This document shows, piece after piece, positions 12,912-23,268 of a DNA stretch of 64,000 nt. The notes under the pieces are model-generated. The model was not told the DNA's origin, did no database searches, and worked only from the letters and a program-made list of their open reading frames with translations. The stretch comes from Amesomyces nigricolor (taxonomy: Eukaryota > Ascomycota > Sordariomycetes > Sordariales > Chaetomiaceae): positions 1,798,001 through 1,862,000 of the forward strand of contig SRKS01000001.1 in assembly GCA_004802645.1 (NCBI GenBank), written 5' to 3'. The number at the start of each line of letters is the position of its first letter. The first letter of the stretch is position 1. The translations under genes were made by a program, and so were the position numbers.

Positions 12912-13714
12912 TCAACCGCTTCCCCAGAAGATTCTAAAAGCAATCCGAGTTGCCCAGAACGCCCAGGAAACTGCCAACAGCAGCACCCTTACACCAAGAC
13001 AAACCACATGCCAAAGTATAAAGGCAGTGTATGGAAAAGTCCACCTCATCACTTGACCCATGCGGCGCAGGTAGCGACCCATCCCAGGCCAGAAGACGGC
13101 GAGCAGCAGGGCAACTGGGCCACCGGCAATTACCATGGCGACTACCGTGGGCAGAAACTGTTAGCAAACATTCCAAGACACGAAAGACAAGACCATTGTT
13201 CGGACTTACCGAATCCCTTCAAGGAATTCATGCCGCCCACGCCCATGCCCCCAATCTCAATTCCACCCCCAACCTCGCTCCCCTCAACTAGATTCTCCCC
13301 AAGATGCATATAAAACGCCCTGTGCCCAACCAACATCATCTCCCCGCTAAACGCGAGCAACAGCCCAGCACACAGAACATGGAAGACAGGCTTCTAGCCC
13401 GCCTCCACCCATCCCTGCTTGACCTTTGCGCCCTGACTGTCCGACTGGGCGGCATACCACCAGGCGAAGCCGAACGTGGCACACCACAGGTGGAAGTATG
13501 AGAGGACGTTGGCGGAAAAGGAAACCGAGTTGTGGTGGTGCTGCTGAATGGGGTGAAACGGGACTGCGGTGGTGGCGGCAGTGGAATCCGGGACGACAGT
13601 GCTGATGCTGCTGCTGCTGCTGGTAACGAGCAGGACAGTCGCGAGCACCGCGTGAAGTTTTACGACGGTGAGGATCTTGGTGGCGGGCGTCTCGGGGCTG
13701 GGCTGAGCGTCCAT
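12912..13714 (-). CDS. multi-pass membrane protein, in-frame TAG at codon 107
   Basis: I do not recognise the family. The ATG is at 13714 (MDAQPSPETPATK). Exon 1 runs to 13210. The intron 13209-13142 has gtaagt, branch gctaac and acceptor ggtag, and exon 2 13141-12912 ends in TGA. The spliced frame keeps phase and encodes several hydrophobic spans (KLHAVLATVLLV near residue 20, YFHLWCATFGFAWWYA near 85, a span after PVFHVLCAGLLLAF, VAMVIAGGPVALLLAVFW, and a C-terminal span around FILWHVVCLGVRVLLL). Codon 107 (13396-13394) is TAG between GWVEAG and KPVFHV, yet the same frame continues as obvious membrane protein for about 137 more codons. Either a recent nonsense mutation (perhaps TGG to TAG) or readthrough. 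All other splice and coding signals are intact. Confidence 0.55.
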
Positions 13715-16050
13715 CTTTGCCGTTGGTGGTATTTTTGCGGAAAGAAACAGGGAACTCGGCTGAAAGCTTGCGATGGCTGGTTGGTGGTGTGGTGTGGTGC
13801 AATGCAGTAATTCTAGTCTGGTGTCCGCAGGAAAGAAGGAGCTTCGGCGGGAGGTGGAGGGAAGAAAACGTACGAGTTGGCAGAGGAGGTGCGTTTACAA
13901 TGCATGCTGGAAGAAGGCGCAAGCTCACGCGGGCATTGTCAGCTTCATTGAGAACCTGACTGTTAGGTTTAATAGGCAGAGGCCAACAAGTTAAGGATGT
14001 TGCCAAATGGTTGACCTGGCAGGAGGAGGAAGAAAGCTTAGAGTGCCTGTCATGGTGTACTTGGAGCAGAAGTGATGGGTCAATTTATTCAAGCACCATT
14101 TAACACTGGAACACGTAATTCAAGAGTTTACCACTAGCACAGAGAAAAGTTTGGCGAGAACCGCTCGCATGATGCATATTGAACTGAAAGTGGCAATTGG
14201 GACGAGAGTCATGGTTAACACAAGGTTCTTACCAGGGGGGTTTCGGGGAGCAGTGGGGCCACAGCTCAGAAAAAAGATAGCTTACAGAAAGGAGCCAATA
14301 ATACGCGGCTTCCTTCCACTTGAACCGCGCCTCCAGGCAGGGGCTCACCAATTGAAAGGCTCATCATTCGTTCAAAATGATCAAGCTCCTTATAGATTAG
14401 GCCGCTCCCCTTCCCAGCCGTATATAGAGCATTTATTCTGGAAAGAGCCAAGAGTAGCAGGCTCAAAACACGTTTCAGCAGCTGCCTCAACGAGCGAGGA
14501 AAGTTTAGCTTACGCAATGAGCCGAGATGGGTTTTTCAAACCCCCGCCTTTGCACGGGTAAGTTGAACTTCAAGCAGACAAGCATTGACAAAGCTAGCGG
14601 CAGCAAAAGGTTTGGCTTTTGATGCAACATTTGTAATATTTTGGAGTGTGCTTTAATAATGGAGATTGTCCCGTGGACGGTGGTTGCAAAGGGCAGAGTC
14701 ACATCTGCCCAATGGCGACCAAAGAGCGACGGCGGGTTGACCCGTGGCTTTAAAAAAATGCCGGGCGAAAATTAATGATTTCATTTTGCACCGAGCAACC
14801 TCTGTCGTTCGGAAAATGAGCCGGCAGCACGGTCTGCTCTGCCGATGTCCCGAGAAACGACTTCGGACGTTTGAGAGAACTGAAAAAAAAAAAACCTACC
14901 AGAAACCTTGAGATTTTGGACTTTGCCTTCCTTGATTTCGTCCGTTCTTAAGCCCCTGCCCCATGACATTTGGTCATGTGGCTGGTCACGTGGAGATAGC
15001 TCGATAGCTGCTTGGTGGTGGCCCTGGTGTGGCCCCGGCGCGCAGGGTATTTCCCCTGTGCCTGCGAGCCCTGGCTTCCCGTACCTCGCAGATCCACACA
15101 TATCCATTTGGACCCCTACCATTGCCTCGCTGTCACGCCCGTGATACCCTCTTCACTTTATCTTTCTTTATCGTTATTTGTTGGTCCGAGCAAAACAAGG
15201 AAAAGAAATACAAAGAAGAAAAAGACTAACTATTTAAGGTGATTATTCAACGGCTAGGACATCGAGCCTTTTCGCCTGAAATCTCTCCAGCTTTGGTAGC
15301 TGGAAAAAGCAGAGGTTAAGTTTGAGTTGGAGACCCTCTTGTCTTGCTGAAGGGGGCGCAACGACCGGTGTACTGCCCCCGGGGTGGCTCTGGTCTGGCG
15401 GGCCGCGGTCTAGCATTGGCAGAGTCTGTGGAAGCCCGACCTCCACACCTCGCTTTCGGAGAGTGCGAATGGAGCGGACAGAAACCTGTCAGGATTGACT
15501 ACTCCTCGGGGCAGGAACTACATGACGGAAATTTACGGGTATCTTGATAATGGCCACTTCTTTTTCTGTGTCTGATGGCGCGAAGGAGCCGATGACATCC
15601 ATCCGTCTTCGTTAGCACCGCAGTGCCATGTCCCCATAAGGAGCTACGAAAAGACATTAGCATCACGCATAAAATACCTATGCACGTATCAGTCCAACTT
15701 CTGCGTGATGACGTGTCTGGCAGCAAGGTCTCATCTCAGCTACGCCAGGATACCTCCGTCATGAGAACTCCTTTATCAACGCGACAATGAGTTGCCAATG
15801 CGAGAGGTTGAAGGGTTTTGTCTTCCAGGATGTTCGGCAACTGCCACACCCACAACCCAAGCTCCGGACATGATTCGACCCGACTCATGTGGAAATCGTA
15901 CCAGCTGAGACAACAGCGGCCAGGAAGTCCCAGAGACTCGGGGGCAAAAGCGATCGATGACGTAGTGTGGGGCAGCTGACTAGCTCCAGCAACTTCTGGA
16001 TTGGGAAGCTGGGTTGGCTGTGACGAACGACGGTGGAGGGCTTTGGTCGT
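13715..16050. other. no gene seen
   Basis: Only short overlapping ORFs without recognisable motifs. Several short T or A runs occur (for example 14881-14893). No RNA gene or mobile element signature was found by eye. Confidence 0.5.
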
Positions 16051-16059
16051 CTATTTAAG
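16051..16059 (+). promoter_or_regulatory. TATA-like element (ctatttaag)
   Basis: A TATTTAAG-like box lies about 165 bp upstream of the ATG at 16220. It is followed by a CT-rich stretch (gatctctctttccttc) typical of fungal transcription start regions. Confidence 0.45.
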
Positions 16060-16219
16060 ACGATCCGAAGTCTGGTCAGTTTCTGGATCTCTCTTTCCTT
16101 CATCAGACAGACATCTTCAGACATCTGTTTAAACTTCGGACAAAACTCAAGTTCATCACACCACACATCACCTCAGACCCACTTTCCCACTTACACGACC
16201 ACCCTTCCCAAACCTCAAA

Positions 16220-16498
16220 ATGAACGACAGGAACAACAACTCGGGCGTCACCGGCGCTGGCAAGGTCGTCACATCGACCCTCGGTAACACAGTCGGCGGC
16301 CTGGCCAACACGGTCGGCGGCATCCTGGGCGCTGCGACGCGCGGCATCGGCGAGACAGTCAACGGCGCCACTGGCGGTGTCGGCAAGCCCCTGGGCGACG
16401 GCATCGCCAACGTCGGCACCGGTGTCGAGAACGGCGTCGGATCCGTCGCCAAGGGCGTCAAGGATGCCGGCGAGTGGAAGACGAACCCCAAATATTAA
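16220..16498 (+). CDS. small glycine-rich repeat protein, 92 residues
   Basis: A single-exon ORF starts at a well-placed ATG (cctcaaaATGAAC) and ends in TAA. The product is Gly/Val/Thr/Asn-rich with a loose 11-residue periodicity (NTVGGLANTVGGILG, then GIGETVNGATGGVG, then GIANVGTGVENGVGSVAKGV), predicting an amphipathic or disordered chain. It has no signal peptide. Such small Gly-rich proteins are widespread in filamentous fungi and are often stress- or conidiation-related. The C-terminus KDAGEWKTNPKY is charged. A TATA-like box and CT-rich leader lie upstream. The function is not known; the lipid-binding or LEA-like idea is inference from the periodicity. Confidence 0.8.
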   Translation: MNDRNNNSGVTGAGKVVTSTLGNTVGGLANTVGGILGAATRGIGETVNGATGGVGKPLGDGIANVGTGVENGVGSVAKGVKDAGEWKTNPKY

Positions 16499-17053
16499 GC
16501 ACGCCGCGGCCGATCGACGGAGACACTTGAAGAAGTAGGAGGACATACCATCTGGAGAACTTTCGTTTTGGGAAACATGGTGGCATGGTTGCCTGGTCAA
16601 CATACACAGGAAGGTTGGCAGGCTCGGAAGCGATGGCGTTTTATTGGTATCGGACAAGTTGATGGACGGGAATTTTGGGCAAGTTTTTCGTCAAAGGACG
16701 GTAGCACCAGCAGTCAGGGAGATCTGTAGGACACAACAATAGCATTTGGCTTTCTTTTTTTGACAAGAATAATAATTGTCTAAGCATCTCCGAAGTGTGA
16801 CTGGTACACAGACATGTGCTGCTGTGTCTCCAATGAACCTTTTCAGCACCAGCCCTGCCAGCCCTCAAGAGACAGAGCTCTTTGCATGGTTTCTATTAGT
16901 CTTCTGGACTTCAAGAATCGGCTTTAGCCGGATGTAAGTCAATACAGGCCAGTGGTCTTTCTGACAACTGAGAGCAATGCAGCATCGGAGTCGCCCTCCC
17001 TGGCCACCTCTCCTCAAAAGCATTGGCCACGACTCGAGACGAAAGCTGCCGTA

Positions 17054-17100
17054 AGTCAAAGCCCCCACATCTGGACCACCCCCACATCTGGACCACTTTG
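17054..17100 (+). repeat. left terminal inverted repeat of pogo element
   Basis: Starts agtcaaagccccc and ends accactttg. It is identical to the reverse complement of 18847-18893 over all 47 positions. Confidence 0.95.
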
Positions 17101-17193
17101 GGCAGCAATCCGAACCAGCACCCAATCCACCATTTCTCAACCATGTCATGGCCAATCTTCTTCCCACTTTGTACACACGTTCAAACCATTGCG

Positions 17194-18825
17194 ATGCCTC
17201 AATATTCGGAAGCCGAACTTGCGCAGGCCTTAGAAGCCCTCCACAAAGGCCGCAGCCTTCGCCAAATCGCGCAGGAATACGGCATCCCTAAGAGCACCCT
17301 CATCAACCGCCGGGATGGGTTGCAACCACGCAAGGCCGCCTTTGAAAACTTACAAAGGCTCACGAAGGCCCAGGAGGATCGTTTGGCCGCTTGGATCCTT
17401 ACACAAGAAGCACTAGGCAACCCTCCAACTCATGCGCAAATCAAGGAACTTGCCCAGCGAATCCTCCAGGCTCGTGGGGATACAACAACACTAGGAAAAC
17501 GCTGGATCACACGCTTCCTTGACCGCCACCCGGTCTTGAAGGTTCAGAGACCACGGCGGATGGAAAGTAAGCGGGTCAACGGCGCTACAATCGAGGTTAT
17601 TCGAGGTTGGTTTCCCAAGCTCAACATCCCAGCCATCAAGGCCATCAAGCCAGCCAACCGCTACAATATGGATGAAGCCGGCATTATGGAGGGTATGGGA
17701 GTCAACGGCTTGGTTATTGGGAGCCGCCAGAAGCAAGCAATCTTACGCAAACAACCTGGGACACGCGCTTGGACTTCCTTCATCGAATGTATCTCGGCGA
17801 CTGGCCAACACCTCCCTCCCCTCGTCATCTTCAAGGGTAAGAGCGTTCAACAGCAGTGGTTTCCAGCCGATCTTGGTCAATATAATGACTGGAAGTTTAC
17901 CGCGACTGAGAACGGTTGGACTACTGATGATACTGCTGTTGAATGGCTCAGGAAGATCTTCATTCCCCAGACCCAACCTCAGGATCCATCAGAACCACGG
18001 TTACTAATAATGGATGGTCACCAGAGCCACGAGACTGACGACTTTATGTGGTTATGTTTCGTCAACAATATCCATCCTCTTTACCTTCCACCACACTGCT
18101 CCCACGTTCTACAACCTCTGGATCTTTCGATATTTTCGCCTCTCAAGCAATCCTACCGAAACGGTCTTAGTTCACTGACTCTCTGGAGCGATACAACCAC
18201 TGTGGGCAAGCAACTTTTCCTCGCCTGCTACGGCAAAGCACGCCAGGCAACGTTGGTGCCCCAGAATATCAGGAGTGGCTGGAAGGCGACTGGGTTGTGG
18301 CCGATATCTATCAGCAAGCCGCTGATGAGCCGGTTGCTAGTCGAAAACGCCAATACAACTATCACCACACCTGGAACAGTTGCCTCAAAAAAGACTTCCA
18401 TACCTCTTGTCACTCCTACGCCCATCGGTTCTATTCCTACAGGACCGTGGACCACACCAACCAAGACAGTCGAGGTGCGGGAACGCCTGGTGGAATTGAC
18501 CCGGCAATTGCAGCCCTCCCGAACCCAACGTCTCCTTTTCCAAAAGGTCGGCAAGGCTTTCGACAATCACGACTTCAACTTGGCCCTCCTCCAACGCGAG
18601 AACGAAGCTCTGCGGGCACAGGTTGAGGCACAAAGGCCCAGGAAAAGAAGGAAGGTCAAGACTAGTCCTAACAGCAAGTTCGCTAGCATTGAGGCTATCC
18701 GCAAGGCTCAAATCGAGGCCGGCGAGGTTGTGGATACAATGGTTGAACGCGCCGTATCGGAAACCCACAGTGATTCAGGCAGTTGTATTGTGGTGGCTTC
18801 ATATCATAAGATATCACAGAATTGA
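17194..18825 (+). CDS. pogo/Fot1-type DDE transposase, 543 residues, intact
   Basis: Cut-and-paste transposase. The ATG at 17194 (MPQYSEAELAQAL) is chosen because it opens the psq-type helix-turn-helix (residues about 5-50, with SLRQIAQEYGIPKSTL); the frame is open further upstream but that part overlaps the terminal repeat. A second CENP-B/Tc5-type HTH follows (about 55-120, ending GKRWITRFLDRHP). The DDE domain has D160 in NMDEAG, D274 in LIMDGHQSHE and D310 in HVLQPLDLSIF, giving a DD35D arrangement typical of Fot1/pogo. The C-terminus has a coiled segment (about 470-515) and a basic patch RPRKRRKVK that could serve as a nuclear signal. No stop, frameshift or intron is seen. Confidence 0.95.
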   Translation: MPQYSEAELAQALEALHKGRSLRQIAQEYGIPKSTLINRRDGLQPRKAAFENLQRLTKAQEDRLAAWILTQEALGNPPTHAQIKELAQRILQARGDTTTLGKRWITRFLDRHPVLKVQRPRRMESKRVNGATIEVIRGWFPKLNIPAIKAIKPANRYNMDEAGIMEGMGVNGLVIGSRQKQAILRKQPGTRAWTSFIECISATGQHLPPLVIFKGKSVQQQWFPADLGQYNDWKFTATENGWTTDDTAVEWLRKIFIPQTQPQDPSEPRLLIMDGHQSHETDDFMWLCFVNNIHPLYLPPHCSHVLQPLDLSIFSPLKQSYRNGLSSLTLWSDTTTVGKQLFLACYGKARQATLVPQNIRSGWKATGLWPISISKPLMSRLLVENANTTITTPGTVASKKTSIPLVTPTPIGSIPTGPWTTPTKTVEVRERLVELTRQLQPSRTQRLLFQKVGKAFDNHDFNLALLQRENEALRAQVEAQRPRKRRKVKTSPNSKFASIEAIRKAQIEAGEVVDTMVERAVSETHSDSGSCIVVASYHKISQN

Positions 18826-18846
18826 TGTTGTTGCACTTGGCGTGAT

Positions 18847-18893
18847 CAAAGTGGTCCAGATGTGGGGGTGGTCCAGATGTGGGGGCTTTGACT
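18847..18893 (-). repeat. right terminal inverted repeat of pogo element
   Basis: Inverted copy of 17054-17100 and followed by the TA duplication at 18894-18895. Confidence 0.95.
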
Positions 18894-19280
18894 TATTCGC
18901 CCACATGTCTTTGTCAAAATACAACCCCCAGTTGTGACACCGAAGGGATGGACCAGTTCCGGTTGAACAGGAAATAAACCCCGACCTGCATGGGCTGAAT
19001 CTGAGACATTCGCGCAACCATGGAGCTCCAATGCTGTGTTCCCATGTAGGTTGGCAGATGCTGTGTCATCCGTAACAACAGGTTCCAGCCAGCCTTGAGC
19101 CAGGTCTGGAGAGATAGGGTAAACTTGGCATTGTTTCTCGTTCCATGCTCCGCAATTCCAGTCCTCTGGATTGCGTGCAACCCTTTGAAAATGGAAGTCT
19201 AAAAGTATCATAACTCCAAGTCTCCTAACCTCATTCGATGCGCAACAAAAGGAATCCAAAACGGCGCTGGCTCTTCCCAT

Positions 19281-20639
19281 AGCTCCTCAAGGACCGGCCG
19301 CTTCGAGTCGACACTGCGACCCAACACGATCGATCGATCATCGGATCAGTATCAAACATTAGAACCTTGAGCTCTTCAGGAATGAAGGAACCATCAAGCG
19401 GGATTCCTGTCAACGTACCCCGCCCCTGAAGGAAAACATCACGGAGGGGCGTTGGACCGGGGGTCTGGGCCTGTCACGCGGACAGCCCAATTTTCCAATC
19501 CCATTCTCGGCTGCAATACCGATCGGGCCTGAAGCGCAGGACAGGGCGTCCCGACTCCCGATTCTGAGACCGACAACGGCCAGTAGCGGCGGATGTTGTC
19601 ACAGACCGGTTTGGTAAAGCGTCTGGGCACCTGCAAGCCTCGGCCGGCGGGACCGACAGACTTGCCTTTTCCACCCCTGACCTCGTGGCTGGTGGCAATC
19701 AGCGGTCTGTGATTCGTCTACACCCCAGGGAGCAACAAGAAGCGGGTGAGAGTTTCGGGCTGCCGTTTGTGTTCTAGAACAAACGGACACAGGCCAGCCA
19801 AAGCTTTGGAAAGGGACTTTCCCATTGTCCCCGCTAGTTCAAACCTGACATCTCGACTCCATGCCCGAGACCTGCTCATGAGCATCTAAATCTCCGACCT
19901 CGTCTTCCTCAACTTGCTGAGTTGCCGATGGTTATTACGTATACGGTGTGCCTCACCGGTTACCCAAGATACAACCTCACCCAACCCTTCCAATGTATCA
20001 CGGCGTTCCCATGGGGCAGCTGATGCCCATCACCGGAAAGCTAGAAGCGGTCAATATCCGATCGACCGGTCCGAGATAGGGACTCCCCGAGCTCGCCAAA
20101 CAAATGTTGGAGTGTGTCAGAAGAAGCTGGGATAAGCGGTTTGCATCCATCCACGGCGGCTCATCCACAAAGCTCCCTCCGCAGTACTGCCGCGTTCTTA
20201 GCCTCCGATAACGGATGTTTACACCTTTGACCACAACGACAGGTGTGAATACGGTCTGTGATGGGCCATCCAGCACACACAGAATGCAGATAACCTTATT
20301 CAGAATTTGACACATCAGCCGCTAGCAGTCGGAGCCCACCGAGCTGACGAGTGGAAGGTGTCAGCTGGGTGAAAGTCCGGCGCTGGAGGAGCCCGGCCCT
20401 CCAGCGGTTACCCCCGGGCGACGACCAGAGAGGTTTGGGAGGCTTGACGATGACACGTAGGAAGTGTTGAGCTTTTACCAGAGAAATCAATGGTTCAACT
20501 CATACTCTTTGGGGCGGTGACGGAGAGACTGACTGAGGGCTTCGACTACAAATCACCACCAAAACATCGCAAGTCGGCCGGGCTGTTCGGGCAAGTCTCT
20601 TCAGCATTCCTCTTTTGACACCGGCCGCAATACGACACC
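19281..20639. other. no gene seen; permease promoter region at the right end
   Basis: Only short ORFs without motifs. The last few hundred bases precede the permease start codon and presumably hold its promoter, but I see no clear TATA box. Confidence 0.5.
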
Positions 20640-22502
20640 ATGGCAATCCACGATAGAGAAAAAAGGGTCTTCGCCAGCCAGACCGTTCTGATGACTTCAA
20701 GCGGTGAGGCTACGCCTAACTCTCCGGCAACTGATGATGTGAACATGAGCGAGGCGGACAAGAAGTTGGAAGCAATGGGATATAAGCCCGTAAGCAGTTG
20801 CCACAGGTTCTCATGACTTCAATTCCTCATCGGGCTGACATCAGCCAGGTCTTCAAGCGGGAGTTCTCAACATGGTCCAGCTTTAGCTTTGCCATGAGCA
20901 TCGGCGGCATTTACGCCTCGCTCATGTCTACATGGATCTATGGCCTACAAGCTGGTGGTGCCGCAGCCATCATGTGGAGTTGGATCATAGGAGGCGCAGG
21001 CGCCTGGGCCCTAGCCCTGAGTCTCGCTGAGCTGTCTTCGGCATACCCCAGCGCGGGAGCCATGTACACCGTGCTGAGGTACCTGGCTCCTGAGGAGCAG
21101 GTGCCGTTGCTTGCTTGGATGTCAGGTAGGTCTGAGCAGGCTGCTTGACATGATCTCTCCAAGTTGACATGTTGTCTCTCAGGGTACATCACACTCATCG
21201 GTGTCATTGCGGGAAGTGCCAGTACAGAATACGCCACAAGCCAGTTGCTGTTGGCATCCATCGCAATAGCGTCCGACTTCTCCTACACCCCCACCACAGG
21301 CCATGTTGTTGCCGTCATGGCCTTGCTCGTCGTGGTCCACGCATCTATCAACAGCCTTCCCACTCGCTGGCTGACTCGGCTGACTAGCGGCTACGTCGTC
21401 TTCCACATGACCGTGCTGGTTGGAGCCTGCGTCTGCCTTCTTGTGCAGACCAAGGAGAAGCACAGCCTCGCTTATGCCTTTACTAACTTCCAGCCATCTT
21501 CTGGTTGGAGTCCTTCGGGCTTTGCCTTCCTCTTTGGCTGCCTGACACCAGCTTGGATCATGACTAACGCTGATAGCACCGCTCGGTAAGTTCTCCCTCT
21601 CTGTAGGCTGTGCCCGGCCCAGTCTCGCTCGTCTTCCCAAGTCTAACACATCTCATCACCCCCAGAATCGCCGAAGAAGCCAAAGACCCCGCCCGCGTCG
21701 TCCCCCGAGCCATCGCCAGTGCAACAACCTTCACCTACCTCATCGGCTTCGCCTTCAACCTGGTTCTAGTCATTTGCATGGGCGACCCTCTTGAGCTCGC
21801 CCGCTCCCGCAGCGGCCAGCCCGTCGCGCAACTCTTCTTCAACACCATGGGCCGCGCGCCCGCAATTTTCTTCACCCTCTCAGGCTTCGCCGTCATGAAC
21901 CTCGTCGCCATCCCGGGCCTGCAGTCCGGCAGCCGGACCATCTTCGCCTTTGCTCGCGACGACCTCGTCCCGCTGTCCCACGTCTGGCGACGCATCTCGC
22001 CCCGCTCGCACACCCCCGTTGCGGCCGTGTGGTTGTACGCCGCGCTGGAGATTACGGTCAACTTGCTGGGCCTGGCAAGCGACACGGCTATTAGCGCGGT
22101 GTTTAATGTTTGTACCGTGGCGCTGAATGTGTCGTATCTGCTGCCGATTGTGTGCAAGTTGGTGTATGGGCGGTTTGAGAGGGGGCCGTGGCATCTGGGG
22201 AGGTGGAGTTTTGCGGCGAATGTTGTGGCCGTGGTGTGGAATGTGTTTGTGTCGATTATTTTCTTCTTTCCGACGCGGTTGCCGGTTACGAGGGAGAATG
22301 TGAGTTGTCTTCGGGCCAGCGGTGTCTTGTTCTGGCGGTGTGTGCTGACCATGATTGACAGATGAATTACGCCGTCGTCGTCTTCGTCTTCGTCGTCCTA
22401 TTCTCGAGCGGCTTCTGGTACACCCACGGCAGGCACTACTACCTTGGCCCTGGAACTCAGTCACGCAAGACTGTACCCGCCACCGGTTTGAGAGTAATGT
22501 AA
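20640..22502 (+). CDS. APC-family amino acid/choline/GABA permease
   Basis: Plasma-membrane or organellar transporter of the amino acid/choline subfamily, 534 residues. Exons 20640-20789, 20849-21125, 21183-21585, 21666-22299 and 22362-22502 join in frame with canonical GT-AG sites. The ATG at 20640 (acaccATGG) is preferred to a second in-frame ATG at 20691. After a roughly 50-residue cytosolic N-terminus come KREFSTWSSFSFAMS and GGAAAIMWSWIIGG, the usual TM1-TM2 region of Uga4/Hnm1-like permeases. These are followed by AELSSAYPSAGAMY, a cytosolic loop with RIAEEAKDPARVVPRAI (the conserved E.x.DA.x.VP motif) and about 12 hydrophobic spans. It ends soon after FWYTHGRHYYLGPG. The substrate cannot be told from sequence; choline, GABA or polyamine are the usual ones. 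Confidence 0.93.
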
Positions 22503-22977
22503 CACGGGTTGGGATGGTGACGGAAAACGCAGTTTTCGATCACGAAGTTGGCGGTCGTTGGTACCGATGAGCCACCGAACTCTTCGCGACACGCAAACGA
22601 CTGCGCCAGGGGAAATATTTTGTTATGTCTCGTCTTCTGAGGCAACTCACGGTCTTTTAGAACTTTGATTGCTTCGGGGTCTCGTTTCTTGGAGAGCTTT
22701 CGGTTTTTGGGTATTGGGAAAACGGTCACTTCTCCGGTCAGGAACAAGACAGCGAACTGGGTTGTCACATTAACTTTAAGCCCATTGGAAAAATGCAGTT
22801 GTCAATATTTCATGATCAACATCAGTCTCCTCAGAATTAATTAGCAGTTGAGAGGAGCACCTTGTAGTAGAGGACGACTGCCGTGGACGCTTCGGAGTCA
22901 ACTTCGGACCTGCTGAACGGAACTCTCAGGGTTCTGGCATCCTCCACCACCAGCCCGTTCTGCTGTTTCCTTCGTTT

Positions 22978-23268
22978 CTATTGTTTCTTTGCTTTTGGAC
23001 TGCTTGGCAAAAACATGTCGTCAAGATCATCAATGGCCTTGTTTTTTATCTTCTGACTAACGTTAACGTTATCCTTTCTTCTTTTAGCTGCGAGGATGGG
23101 GTCGTTTGGATTGTCCAACATCTCCCACTTGTCTCCAGTGGTACAGACTGTCTCGCCCTTAGCTGAAAACGTTCTAGGGTTGCACTTGAACTCATGTCCA
23201 GTTCCCTTGCCCTTCCCCCAACTGCCACTTGAGCTTGTTTCCTTCTTGGCCATTGTAGGCGAGGTCAT
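22978..23268 (-). CDS. small basic ORF, 96 residues, unknown
   Basis: A minus-strand ORF runs from the ATG at 23268 to the TAG at 22978-22980. The product is hydrophilic and charged, with KGKGTGHEFKCNPRTFS and a C-terminal AIDDLDDMFLPSSPKAKKQ that resembles a short acidic/nuclear tail. The composition looks coding, but there is no recognised domain and the opposite strand also has short ORFs. It could be a real small gene, the last exon of a longer one, or a relic. Confidence 0.35.
   Translation of the reverse strand: MTSPTMAKKETSSSGSWGKGKGTGHEFKCNPRTFSAKGETVCTTGDKWEMLDNPNDPILAAKRRKDNVNVSQKIKNKAIDDLDDMFLPSSPKAKKQ

Larger units (their letters stand above)
17054..18893 (+). mobile_element. complete Tc1/mariner Fot1/pogo-type transposon
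   Basis: An 1840-bp element has perfect 47-bp terminal inverted repeats (17054-17100 and 18847-18893) and is flanked by TA on both sides (17052-17053 and 18894-18895). It carries one uninterrupted transposase gene. Each terminal repeat contains two tandem copies of a 17-bp motif (ccccacatctggaccac), the likely transposase binding sites. Identical ends and an intact ORF indicate recent insertion and possible activity. Confidence 0.95.
16911..19280 (-). pseudogene. possible ORF split by the pogo element
   Basis: On the minus strand an ORF opens at an ATG at 19280 and runs to the TA target site at 18894-18895. If the transposon and one TA are removed, the frame passes through the site as an ATA codon and continues on the other side from 17051 to a TGA at 16911-16913. 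This would give about 175 residues with no stop. The predicted protein has no motif I recognise (Cys and Trp present, for example NPEDWNCGAWNEKQC). An open run of this length on the short side could be chance, so the gene itself is unproven. Confidence 0.3.

Noticed and set aside
13347..14006. 219-codon minus-strand ORF overlapping the membrane protein gene
   Set aside because: It is a shadow frame of the gene at 12912-13714, with His/Arg/Pro-rich composition and no motif.
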